Below, one piece after another: positions 26,563 to 32,297 of a stretch of 35,832 nt of DNA (position 1 is its first letter; each line of letters starts with the position of its first letter). The position numbers were made by a program, and so were the translations under genes. The notes beneath the pieces are model-generated. The model saw nothing but the letters and a program-made list of their open reading frames with translations, did no database searches and was not told where the DNA came from. Source of the stretch: a virus; the IMG/VR virus record IMGVR_UViG_3300020733_000038, positions 1 through 35,832 of that record; one strand, given 5' to 3'.

Positions 26563-26797
26563 GATCTGGGCAAAGCAATTCAGCGATATGCTGAACAAGC
26601 AAACGGTAGAGCCAGAAGGCGAAGGCTGGCTGATGTTTGATGAATTGTTTAAGAAATCACCACTTACAAAAAACCAATTGCAATTGTGGTTAGCTAAAAA
26701 AGTTAAGAGTGGAGAAATCGATAAGTTTAGAGGAAGTAAGAAAATTGAAGGTCAGCCAAAGCTAACAAGCTGCTTTTGGTATAGACCAAAAATTTAA
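26534..26797 (+). CDS. Small winged-helix-like protein (87 aa)
   Basis: The last gene of the rightward late operon, starting at ATG 26534 inside the phosphoesterase gene. A longer frame from 26453 would overlap much more. The sequence WLMFDELFKKSPLTKNQLQLWLAKKVKSGEI followed by basic residues and a C-terminal SCFWYRPKI reads like a small winged helix. It may be a regulator of late transcription, but no family is recognised. Confidence 0.5.
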   Translation: MQKKLQLSDKIWAKQFSDMLNKQTVEPEGEGWLMFDELFKKSPLTKNQLQLWLAKKVKSGEIDKFRGSKKIEGQPKLTSCFWYRPKI

Positions 26798-26803
26798 CAC
26801 TTT

Positions 26804-26860
26804 CCCCTCGTGGCTTCATGGGGACGCTTCTGGCGGAGCGTGCTGCGAGGGGATTTAATT
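26804..26860 (+). terminator. GC-rich nested hairpin at end of late operon
   Basis: CCCCTCG (26804-26810) pairs with CGAGGGG (26846-26852), enclosing a second stem ACGCT (26824-26828) with AGCGT (26837-26841). ATTTAATTTG follows. It starts six bases after the last late gene and faces the convergent integrase, so a terminator or stable 3' end is likely. The loop is long and the T-tract weak, so a structured RNA is an alternative. Confidence 0.5.
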
Positions 26861-26861
26861 T

Positions 26862-26973
26862 GCTGCCATTCGTACAAGGGACAGTATCTCAGGGATATTT
26901 AATAGTATCACATCAGCGCAATAGCTCTGCATGATGTCTGAAGATGAGAGTTCGAGCCTCTCATGGCAGCGCC
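26862..26973 (+). ncRNA. tRNA-like element with 8+5 bp acceptor/T helix
   Basis: GCTGCCAT (26862-26869) is the exact complement of ATGGCAGC (26963-26970). Directly before the latter lies a perfect T-arm: GAGAG, loop TTCGAGC, CTCTC (26946-26962). The 3' end continues GCC, like a discriminator G and two of three CCA bases. The 8+5 pairing equals the 13-bp helix of bacterial tRNA-Sec. The middle (76 bases) has hairpins AGTATC/GATATT and ACATCA/TGATGT but no acceptable anticodon arm. It may be a degenerate or unusual tRNA, or an attP copy of a host tRNA 3' end. Confidence 0.35.
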
Positions 26974-26997
26974 TTTAAACACCTTTAAAATACCCTG

Positions 26998-27066
26998 ATT
27001 GAGCCTTACCCTTGACCCTTGCTGGTATATATATACCAGCAAGGGTATAAGGGTAAGGGAGTCAAT
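26998..27066. repeat. Three-tier palindrome with perfect 30-bp core
   Basis: The core 27016-27045 is a perfect palindrome: CCCTTGCTGGTATAT followed by its exact complement, centred on alternating TA. Outside it, CCTTACCCTT (27004-27013) pairs with AAGGGTAAGG (27049-27058). Further out, ATTGA (26998-27002) pairs with TCAAT (27062-27066). Small unmatched gaps separate the tiers. No T-tract follows on either strand, so a simple terminator is doubtful. A recombination, replication or protein-binding site is more likely. Confidence 0.85.
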
Positions 27067-27124
27067 ATAACGCAATATATGGGTGCTTAAGAGAGATTAA
27101 GCCTTAATACATTGAAGTTTACAA

Positions 27125-27230
27125 AGTTCAGTGCCAATGCCACTCCCTAAAGGGAGGTGGCACTTGGCACAAACTGCAACGTGCCACGCTCGTGCCAGTG
27201 TCATGCCATGGCATAAACTTGGCACAAACT
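27125..27230. repeat. GTGCCA repeats and second palindrome
   Basis: 27131-27170 is a near-perfect palindrome: GTGCCAA/TTGGCAC, TGCCAC/GTGGCA and TCCCT/AGGGA, with single-base bulges. GTGCCA occurs at 27131, 27181 and 27192, and its complement TGGCAC at 27158, 27165 and 27220. CTTGGCACAAACT is repeated directly at 27163-27175 and 27218-27230. ATGCCATGGCAT (27203-27214) is a perfect 12-bp palindrome. These look like arrayed protein-binding sites, for example integrase arm sites or iterons. Confidence 0.75.
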
Positions 27231-27397
27231 TTCATAACTGTTTGTCACCCAAGGTATAACAACCCCTAGGAGGTACACGTGTTAAATACGCCTGATCTAC
27301 ACCACAACTTAATCTTGAATGTATCGTTCGTTTACTTGATCCAACCAGTTTAATTTTCAAATGTACTAAATTTGTACGCATACCATGCGTCCGTAAA

Positions 27398-28546
27398 TTA
27401 TACTTGACCTGATGTAATAGGCTTAATTTGGAAGTACGCCTTACCGTCCTGCTCAGTTGCTCTGCCTTTGTAATGACTCCAAAGCATCTTAGGGCTGGAA
27501 TGGCACAGGATTACGGCAGTCTTAGAAACGTCGCGATTTGCTGCAACGTGGTACGATGCAAATGAATGTCTTAAGCAATTGCGTGGATGTGGTACATCTG
27601 CACGAACAAACGCCTTAGATTTAGCATCAAGATACTGCCTTTCAGTCATTGTCCAAGCGCTAGGGTTTGAACGCTCAATCCAAAGCCACAGGTTTTCTGG
27701 CAAACCATCGATGTACTGCCGTCTGCGAGTCTTGATTTTTAAAGCAGGCAAGGAAACGCCACGCTCCTCTAGGCTAATGTCTGATGGCTCAATTTTGGCT
27801 GCACTCGAGTAACGCAAACCAGCAAATGCCTCTAAAGCCATTCTGCCTAACAATTCTGGTGGCTCGTTTGCGTTCTTTTCAAAGAGCTTTTTAGCGTCAT
27901 CAACGCTTAAAACCTTAACTTCCTCCTCAATGACTTTGACTGGCTTTAAGCCTTCGCATGGGGAGTCAGCAATCAGTTGGTTCTTTTTAAGCCAATTAAA
28001 TAGGCTACGAACGCGCACGGTGTGCGTCCTAATCGTCCAGCCTGCTCCATCAATGCTTGAAAGGTACTGATTGATCTCGTTCCTCGATATGGCATCAATT
28101 GGCCTGTCGCCAAAGTTTTGAATAAGCTTACCGTAAGGCGATTGATAATGAAGCAAAGTAGATGCAGCGATTCCTTCCGCTTTTTTAGCTGCCATGTACT
28201 GCTCCACGGCCTTATCTAAGGGCAACCGTTCTCTTTTAACGCCATATTTTCGCCAACAGGCTAAGACATCGCTTATGGCGACATCTGCCCCTAATTCGGC
28301 CTTAAAAGCTCTCCATTGACGGCTTTCCTCAACGTCCAAACGTAGCGCATCTGTGCCTATTTCCTTAACGTTTGTGGCAAGCGATTTGGCAAAATTGATT
28401 TGGTCAGCAATCGTTTTAAAAGCTTTAAAACGCCTCTTATTTTCAAGAATCCACTGCACAAGGTAAGGGCTTGGCCTGTTTTCAACCGTAATCAGACGAA
28501 TTCCTCGTGGTGGGTTATAACTCTGTTTGCGCTTTTGATTGCTCAT
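27398..28546 (-). CDS. int: Tyrosine recombinase/integrase
   Basis: A 382-residue integrase on the minus strand. The SAM-like core-binding domain spans about 105-195 and the catalytic domain about 210-375. Catalytic residues visible: Arg245 in AGLRYSS, a Lys around 270-272, Arg326 in PRNCLRHSF (with Asn323 where HxxR usually has His), His349 in CHSS and nucleophile Tyr359 in SHYKG. The NCLRHSFASYH block recalls integrases from Verrucomicrobiota prophages, in my memory. It inserts the phage DNA at the host attB site. The start codon context ATGAGCAATCAAA nearly repeats an upstream ATGAACAATCAAA. Confidence 0.92.
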   Translation of the reverse strand: MSNQKRKQSYNPPRGIRLITVENRPSPYLVQWILENKRRFKAFKTIADQINFAKSLATNVKEIGTDALRLDVEESRQWRAFKAELGADVAISDVLACWRKYGVKRERLPLDKAVEQYMAAKKAEGIAASTLLHYQSPYGKLIQNFGDRPIDAISRNEINQYLSSIDGAGWTIRTHTVRVRSLFNWLKKNQLIADSPCEGLKPVKVIEEEVKVLSVDDAKKLFEKNANEPPELLGRMALEAFAGLRYSSAAKIEPSDISLEERGVSLPALKIKTRRRQYIDGLPENLWLWIERSNPSAWTMTERQYLDAKSKAFVRADVPHPRNCLRHSFASYHVAANRDVSKTAVILCHSSPKMLWSHYKGRATEQDGKAYFQIKPITSGQV

Positions 28547-28710
28547 CTTGATTGCGTTTGATTGTTCATTTCACCACTTTTCGACAAACACTCAACACTT
28601 ATCAAATCGTGTTTCTCAGAGTGAAAACCTCTTTTCTTGAGGAAGGTGGTGGACCCTACTGGGGACGCACCTGTCATAGGGAGAAGGGTGCTTGATTGCG
28701 TGTTTGATTG
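28535..28710. repeat. Five TTGATTG repeats around the integrase start
   Basis: TTGATTG occurs at 28535, 28548, 28558, 28692 and 28704, with four of the five followed by C. The two clusters flank about 130 bases and cover the integrase start codon and upstream region. Spacing inside clusters is 10-13 bases, close to one helical turn. They may be sites for Xis, integrase or a regulator. Part of the first cluster is coding (duplicated MNNQ/MSNQ codons). Confidence 0.5.
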
Positions 28711-28855
28711 CGCATTAAAAAGTGTTTTTGAAGGTTTTTTGCAGGCTGAAATCATGCTTGGTATGACTTAATTAGTTCAAATATGTAAAAATACCTAGAT
28801 GATAAAATTATTAGAGTTGTGCTAAAATTGCCGTTTCAACCAGCAATTTTACCCT
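28547..28855. other. Intergenic region between int and rightward small gene
   Basis: About 300 bases between the integrase start and a divergent small gene. It must hold the leftward integrase promoter. It contains TTGATTG repeats, a tRNA-3'-end-like segment (28647-28674, minus strand) and a T-rich and then A/T-rich stretch (28710-28855). A 70-codon minus-strand frame covers it but is not accepted as a gene. No convincing -35/-10 pair was found. Confidence 0.5.
28647..28674 (-). other. tRNA 3'-end-like segment, alternative attP core
   Basis: Read on the minus strand, the segment is ACAGG, TGCGTCC, CCAGT, AGGGTCC, A, CCA. That resembles a T-stem (four of five pairs), a T-loop with two deviations, a 3' acceptor strand, discriminator and CCA end. 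No matching 5' acceptor GGACCCT lies upstream. Integrases often use tRNA 3' ends, and attP carries only that part. It therefore competes with the tRNA-like element at 26862. Confidence 0.3.
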
Positions 28856-29068
28856 TTGAAAATAATCCAGTTTAAACCAACTGAATGGTATTTTCGTAAT
28901 GCGCTTCGCAAAACTCAAACCTTGGATCAAGCCAAGGAAATAGGGCTGATTTTGGTTAGGGAGTTGGAAATTCAAAGGCAGAATCTTAGAGATTTAGGAG
29001 TTAAGCCTAAAAAGACCTATATCCTAGAAGCTGAAGCTTTGGATAAAGGCATAGAATACGAGGCTTAA
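28856..29068 (+). CDS. Small hypothetical protein (70 aa)
   Basis: The frame opens with TTG at 28856, and no ATG or GTG is available before it and after the last in-frame stop at 28823. There is no Shine-Dalgarno sequence. The product is helical and charged (WYFRNALRKTQTLDQAKEIGLILVRELEIQ). Its stop overlaps the stop of the convergent RHH gene by three bases. The coding feel is reasonable but the weak start keeps confidence low; function unknown. Confidence 0.42.
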   Translation: MKIIQFKPTEWYFRNALRKTQTLDQAKEIGLILVRELEIQRQNLRDLGVKPKKTYILEAEALDKGIEYEA

Positions 29069-29265
29069 GCAATTCCCTTGTCGTTAATTTCAGAGTCTAG
29101 TTGAGGCATTGCTTTAACCACTTTGATTTCTGGCGAACGGCCTAGGTCTGCGATCAGCAATTTGGTTATTAAGCCAGACAAACTGGTCCCATGAGCCGTG
29201 ATTGCGTGCTGCTTTGCACGCTCCCACAGATCTTTTTCTAAGCTAATTGTGATGGGAACTTTCAT
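29065..29265 (-). CDS. Ribbon-helix-helix regulator (leftward)
   Basis: A 66-residue protein of the ribbon-helix-helix (Arc/CopG/MetJ-like) class. A short beta strand VPITISL is followed by helix A (EKDLWERAKQHAITAHG) and helix B (SLSGLITKLLIADL). These form dimers that read DNA with the paired strands. The second RHH protein, encoded divergently at 29401, aligns along this whole domain (TI.(I/L)E.(D/E)L, then LL(I/V)ADL.R). It is the best candidate for the lysogeny repressor or a partner of it, since no Cro/CI-type gene is visible. Start ATG lies close to a candidate -10. Confidence 0.78.
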   Translation of the reverse strand: MKVPITISLEKDLWERAKQHAITAHGTSLSGLITKLLIADLGRSPEIKVVKAMPQLDSEINDKGIA

Positions 29266-29280
29266 GGGTATTTACGAGGT

Positions 29281-29366
29281 ATAAACTACGTAGTTTATCC
29301 ATTTAAGCAAGCAGTATTGCGTTTTTTTACTTGCTTTATACGTAAAGCCTACGTAGTTTATACGTA
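29281..29366. promoter_or_regulatory. Divergent promoter/operator region with repeated CTACGTAG
   Basis: A perfect 18-bp palindrome (29281-29298) contains CTACGTAGTTTAT. The same 13 bases recur at 29349-29361, 63 bp away. TTTATACGTA is also repeated 22 bp apart (29335, 29357). Candidate promoters diverge from the inverted repeat AAGCAAG/CTTGCTT (29305-29311, 29330-29336). TTGCTT with a 17-base spacer and TAGTTT (29354-29359) point right; TTGCTT with a 16-base spacer and TAGTTT point left. Both TAGTTT elements fall inside an operator copy, so a bound regulator should block both. Confidence 0.65.
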
Positions 29367-29400
29367 CGCTCTAATTATTATTTACTTACCTTTTTTAAAA

Positions 29401-29604
29401 ATGGCTAGAAAACGCATTCTTAAAGACGCAAAACCTAAAACAATTTGGATTGAATCTGAACTTGAAGCAGCAGCCGTCGAAAGAGCTTTTGAGGCAGGCT
29501 ACAATTTTTCCGAATACCTAGCTAGATTGCTGGTAGCTGATTTGAACCGAAAGGTGGGCATAGCTCACCGAAACCCTCGTCGGTTGATAGGAATGAAAGG
29601 CTAG
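29401..29604 (+). CDS. Ribbon-helix-helix regulator (rightward)
   Basis: A 67-residue protein from ATG 29401; an in-frame start at 29317 would read through the operator and is rejected. After a basic N-terminus (MARKRILKDAKPK), the RHH domain reads strand KTIWIE, helix ELEAAAVERAFEAG, helix NFSEYLARLLVADLNRK, with a basic tail (HRNPRR). It is similar to the leftward RHH protein. As the first gene of the rightward early operon, it is placed like a Cro-type antirepressor or early regulator. Confidence 0.75.
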   Translation: MARKRILKDAKPKTIWIESELEAAAVERAFEAGYNFSEYLARLLVADLNRKVGIAHRNPRRLIGMKG

Positions 29605-29605
29605 C

Positions 29606-29788
29606 ATGAACGAAACCAGCCTTCGTCCTGTTTATACTACGGAGCAATTTTTGACCGAGATACTCGGCAATAACCGTTCGCCTGACTGGATTCGCATGCA
29701 ATGCCGTACAAAGCGAATCAAGACCGTAGCTAAAAGACCTTTCTTAATCCCTCAATCAGAAGCCAAGCGCTTCATTTCTCCAGAATGA
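29606..29788 (+). CDS. Excisionase-like small DNA-binding protein
   Basis: A 60-residue protein starting one base after the RHH stop, with AAAGG upstream at suitable spacing. VYTTEQFLTEILGNNRSPDWIRMQCRTKRI, then PFLIPQSEAKRFI, resembles a winged helix of the HTH_17/Xis type. It could direct excision with the integrase or regulate early genes. It overlaps the following membrane gene by ATGA. Confidence 0.6.
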   Translation: MNETSLRPVYTTEQFLTEILGNNRSPDWIRMQCRTKRIKTVAKRPFLIPQSEAKRFISPE

Positions 29789-29940
29789 AAGAATTTATGA
29801 AAACAATAATCGCAATCATCATGGTTGGACTCGTCGGTGCTTTATTATCAGCAGCGATATTTTGGATGTTTTTAAAGGCCGTCTTTAAAGGCGAAAAGCT
29901 TCAGACAATCTGCGATCAGCTTAACGACGTTCACGATTAA
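29785..29940 (+). CDS. Small single-pass membrane protein (51 aa)
   Basis: An ATGA-coupled gene directly before the endolysin. After MKEFMKT comes a long hydrophobic stretch (IIAIIMVGLVGALLSAAIFW, about residues 8-27), then a short charged tail ending VHD. A second ATG at 29797 could give a form four residues shorter, the kind of dual start seen in holin/antiholin pairs. The position beside a lysozyme-like gene makes a pinholin, antiholin or signal-release role possible. This is inference. Confidence 0.6.
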   Translation: MKEFMKTIIAIIMVGLVGALLSAAIFWMFLKAVFKGEKLQTICDQLNDVHD

Positions 29941-29946
29941 TTAGCG

Positions 29947-30459
29947 ATGCAGCCAGTAATCGAACATCATTCGCAGCACATCGTGATTCCAAACGCTCTT
30001 ATTGAAGCGCTTATAATCGTGGAATCTCACGGTGACGATCTTGCTTACGGATTGGATGGAGAGGTTGGCTGCCTGCAAATATCTCAAAAGGTGCTTGATG
30101 ATGTTAATCGGTTTTATCCGATACATTGGACATGGCACGATTGCTTAATACGCGAACGGTCTAAAAAGATTTGTCGCGTTTATTTAGAACACTACGCAAC
30201 AGAAAAGCGTATTGGTAGAAAACCAACGTTAGAGGATATGGCACGCATTTGGAATGCTGGTCCTAAAGGTTGGAAATACGACATCACTAAAGAATATGCG
30301 CAAAATGTATTGCGCGTAATGCAGCAATTAAATTTTGGCGGTTCGCCGTCCACTCAATCCGAGACAAGTAATGCGAAGAACGGGGAGACTGACGCAACAG
30401 TCGCCGTCAATAACTCCTGTGAAGGTTTACGACTTTCACAGGAACAATTTCAGAACTAA
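29947..30459 (+). CDS. Endolysin, lytic transglycosylase-like
   Basis: A 170-residue lysozyme-fold protein. LIEALIIVESHGDDLAYG carries the candidate catalytic Glu26. EVGCLQIS (about 39-46) matches the G(L/C)(M/L)QI motif of SLT-type transglycosylases, and DMARIWNAGPKGW matches the (R/W)xxWNGGPxG motif. The last ~45 residues are Ser/Thr/Asn-rich and look disordered. It should cut peptidoglycan at host lysis. It lies in the early operon, away from the tail genes, and no signal peptide is seen, so it needs a holin. Confidence 0.78.
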   Translation: MQPVIEHHSQHIVIPNALIEALIIVESHGDDLAYGLDGEVGCLQISQKVLDDVNRFYPIHWTWHDCLIRERSKKICRVYLEHYATEKRIGRKPTLEDMARIWNAGPKGWKYDITKEYAQNVLRVMQQLNFGGSPSTQSETSNAKNGETDATVAVNNSCEGLRLSQEQFQN

Positions 30460-30638
30460 TGAGCGATATAACAGACATCGAGCGAGACATGGGAGACGGC
30501 GATAATACTAAGGAATGCCGTTATTGTAGAAATGGCAGAATCTCGGTCGATGGCGGTTCGCTAATTTACAGATGTCCTGATTGTGAGGGTAAAGGATACA
30601 TCAATTTACCTAAGCTCGAGGACGACGATCCAGAATAA
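30459..30638 (+). CDS. Small zinc-finger protein (59 aa)
   Basis: Starts inside the endolysin stop (TAATG). The product has two CxxC pairs: Cys20/Cys23 and Cys39/Cys42, the latter in YRCPDCEGKGYINL, like the DnaJ-type zinc motif. Both termini are acidic (SDITDIERDMGDGD and LEDDDPE). It is probably a single zinc knuckle mediating protein contacts in early functions; exact role unknown. Confidence 0.6.
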   Translation: MSDITDIERDMGDGDNTKECRYCRNGRISVDGGSLIYRCPDCEGKGYINLPKLEDDDPE

Positions 30639-30669
30639 TTTTTGTTCAATAAAAAAATAAATACCCACA

Positions 30670-31548
30670 ATGGCTACAAAACTAAAAGCAAAAGCACCAG
30701 AGCTAGTTAAGGCTGGTAAAATCAAGGCCGTACTTTACGGACCTTCTGGCGTTGGCAAAACCACGTTAGCACTCAGCTTTCCTACACCTTACTATTTTGA
30801 CGTAGAAGGTGGAGCGAAAGGTCCACAATACCGTGAACTGCTTAAATCAGCAGGCGGTGCTTATATGGGTCCAGAAGATGGAACACTTAGCTTTGATACT
30901 TTGATTGAGCAGATGTCGGCTTTGGCTACTGAAAAGCACGGCTTTAAAACGCTGATTGTTGATTCGCTAACTAAGCTTTACCAGACCGCAATTGCAACTG
31001 AAGCAGAACGCTTAGGAGACAAGGACGCATTTGGTGCATCTAAGCGTCCAGCAATAGCTCAAATGCGCAGACTCGTGATGTGGTCATCACGCCTAGACAT
31101 GAACATTTGGTTTGTATGTCACGAAGCTAAAGAATGGGGATTGGTAAACGGTCAACGCTCAGAAGTTGGAACTGTTCCTGATGTATGGGAAAAGTTGATC
31201 TATGAACTAGATTTATCGGTGCAGGCAATTAAGCGTGGTCCGCAACGCATGGCTCTTGTTAAGAAATCACGCCTACTTGCTTTTCCTGACGGTGATTCAT
31301 TTCCGCTAGAATATAAAGAATTTGCTGCACGCCACGGTAAGGAAACCGTCGAAGGCGAATCGGAAACAATCACCCTGGCATTACCTGAGCAAATTGCAGA
31401 AGTCCGCAAGCTTTTAGACATCGTTAAAGTCGATGAAGCAACGATTCAAAAGGGATTCGACAAAGCTGGCGTATCTTCGTGGGAGGAAATGACGCAAGAG
31501 CAAATCGCAGCATGGCAAACATTTTTAAAAAAGAAAATCGCATCCTAA
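30670..31548 (+). CDS. Sak4-like RecA-fold ATPase (recombination)
   Basis: A 292-residue phage nucleotide-binding protein. It has Walker A GPSGVGKT (24-31), an early FDVEGG segment, a Walker B TLIVDSL (Asp98) and MNIWFVCHEAKEW (sensor region). This is the Sak4 type of single-strand annealing ATPase in phages. The gene after it encodes an SSB-like protein, the usual Sak4 partner. The C-terminal ~60 residues are helical (LLDIVKVDEATIQKGFDKAG). It probably acts in phage DNA recombination and repair. Confidence 0.85.
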   Translation: MATKLKAKAPELVKAGKIKAVLYGPSGVGKTTLALSFPTPYYFDVEGGAKGPQYRELLKSAGGAYMGPEDGTLSFDTLIEQMSALATEKHGFKTLIVDSLTKLYQTAIATEAERLGDKDAFGASKRPAIAQMRRLVMWSSRLDMNIWFVCHEAKEWGLVNGQRSEVGTVPDVWEKLIYELDLSVQAIKRGPQRMALVKKSRLLAFPDGDSFPLEYKEFAARHGKETVEGESETITLALPEQIAEVRKLLDIVKVDEATIQKGFDKAGVSSWEEMTQEQIAAWQTFLKKKIAS

Positions 31549-31551
31549 TAT

Positions 31552-32004
31552 ATGAAATTCACACCTAAATCAGATCAAGAGCTTGCAGCAGGAACATTGA
31601 TTCCAGAAGGCGTTTATCCTTTTGAGGTAAGCGAAGCAGTTTCTAAGACAAGCAAAAGTGGTAATGAAATGATTGAGCTAAACCTTCGAATTTATATGCC
31701 TGATGGTCGCGTTCGTATGCAGCGTGATTGGTTGCTTGAAAAGCTGGCTTACAAACTAAGTCATTTTTGCAAGTACACTGGTTTAACTGCTAGATATGAA
31801 GCAGGCACTTTAACTGACACGGACTGCCAAAATAAAAGCGGTTACATTAAAATCGTAATACAGGAGCAAAAAGATCAGCAGACAAAATACCGCAATGCGG
31901 TAGCTGATTATGTAAAAGCTCCTGCAAACGGTTCATCTAAGCCTCAGCCAACTGAGGCACAATTAGCGAATCAAACGGAAAGAAACGACGACGTACCATT
32001 TTAG
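31552..32004 (+). CDS. SSB-like protein, DUF669-type
   Basis: A 150-residue protein with an N-terminal beta domain (PEGVYPFEVSEAVSKTSKSGNEM, then ELNLRIYMPDG) typical of the DUF669 phage family. It ends TERNDDVPF, which mimics the acidic, Phe-terminated tip of bacterial SSB that recruits partner proteins. It lies three bases after the Sak4-like gene. It is likely to coat single-stranded DNA and to stimulate the annealing ATPase. Confidence 0.78.
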   Translation: MKFTPKSDQELAAGTLIPEGVYPFEVSEAVSKTSKSGNEMIELNLRIYMPDGRVRMQRDWLLEKLAYKLSHFCKYTGLTARYEAGTLTDTDCQNKSGYIKIVIQEQKDQQTKYRNAVADYVKAPANGSSKPQPTEAQLANQTERNDDVPF

Positions 32005-32006
32005 TT

Positions 32007-32297
32007 ATGATTCACTCAAACACTCTCGAGGCATACCATTTTGGTCAGGTTGTTTTCGGGTTAAAACAAAAACAAGTATTACAGATTATTGACCGACTAG
32101 GTCAGGCAACTGACAGAGAAATAGCTGCTGAGTTTGGCAAAGATACTCCTTATGGTATTCAGCCAAGAATCAGCGATCTGATTAGGCTTGGTGTTTTAGA
32201 GGAATGTGGATCACGCAAGGATCCTGTTTCTGGCAAAAGAGTTCGCGTTACTAGGCGTGTAATACCGCAAGGAACGCAACTTTGCTTTTTGACTTAA
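32007..32297 (+). CDS. Winged-helix DNA-binding protein (96 aa)
   Basis: A small protein with KQKQVLQIIDRLGQATDREIAAEFGKD followed by PRISDLIRLGVLEECGSRKDPVSG, the classic helix-turn-helix plus wing plan. The GQATDREIA segment is like MarR/ArsR-type regulators in phage early regions. It overlaps the nuclease gene by TAATG. It may regulate early genes or take part in replication. Confidence 0.68.
   Translation: MIHSNTLEAYHFGQVVFGLKQKQVLQIIDRLGQATDREIAAEFGKDTPYGIQPRISDLIRLGVLEECGSRKDPVSGKRVRVTRRVIPQGTQLCFLT

Larger units (their letters stand above)
26798..27397. other. 600-bp non-coding, repeat-rich region; attP candidate
   Basis: No gene is seen between the convergent late operon and integrase. 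The stretch holds, in order, a GC-rich hairpin, a tRNA-like element, a large three-tier palindrome, a second near-perfect palindrome with GTGCCA repeats, a 13-bp direct repeat, and then about 160 bases without clear structure. An intergenic region this rich in dyads beside the 3' end of int is what an attP with integrase arm sites would look like. The core site itself cannot be fixed without the host sequence. Confidence 0.5.

Noticed and set aside
26862-26973. Ordinary functional tRNA
   Set aside because: No 5-bp stem with a 7-base loop carrying T before an anticodon could be found, and the element is about 110 bases long. It is kept only as tRNA-like.
26998-27066. Simple intrinsic terminator at the large palindrome
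   Set aside because: No T-run follows on either strand, and symmetry extends in three tiers well beyond a terminator stem.
28543-28755. 70-codon minus-strand frame overlapping the integrase start by ATGA
   Set aside because: Its sequence covers a tRNA-end-like segment and repeats and has no family-like pattern. The ATGA overlap arises from a local duplication of the start context. Kept only as a weak possibility.
29317-29400. N-terminal extension of the rightward RHH gene
   Set aside because: It would translate the operator region into a hydrophobic segment (about 28 residues) that does not fit an RHH protein. The ATG at 29401 gives the natural start.
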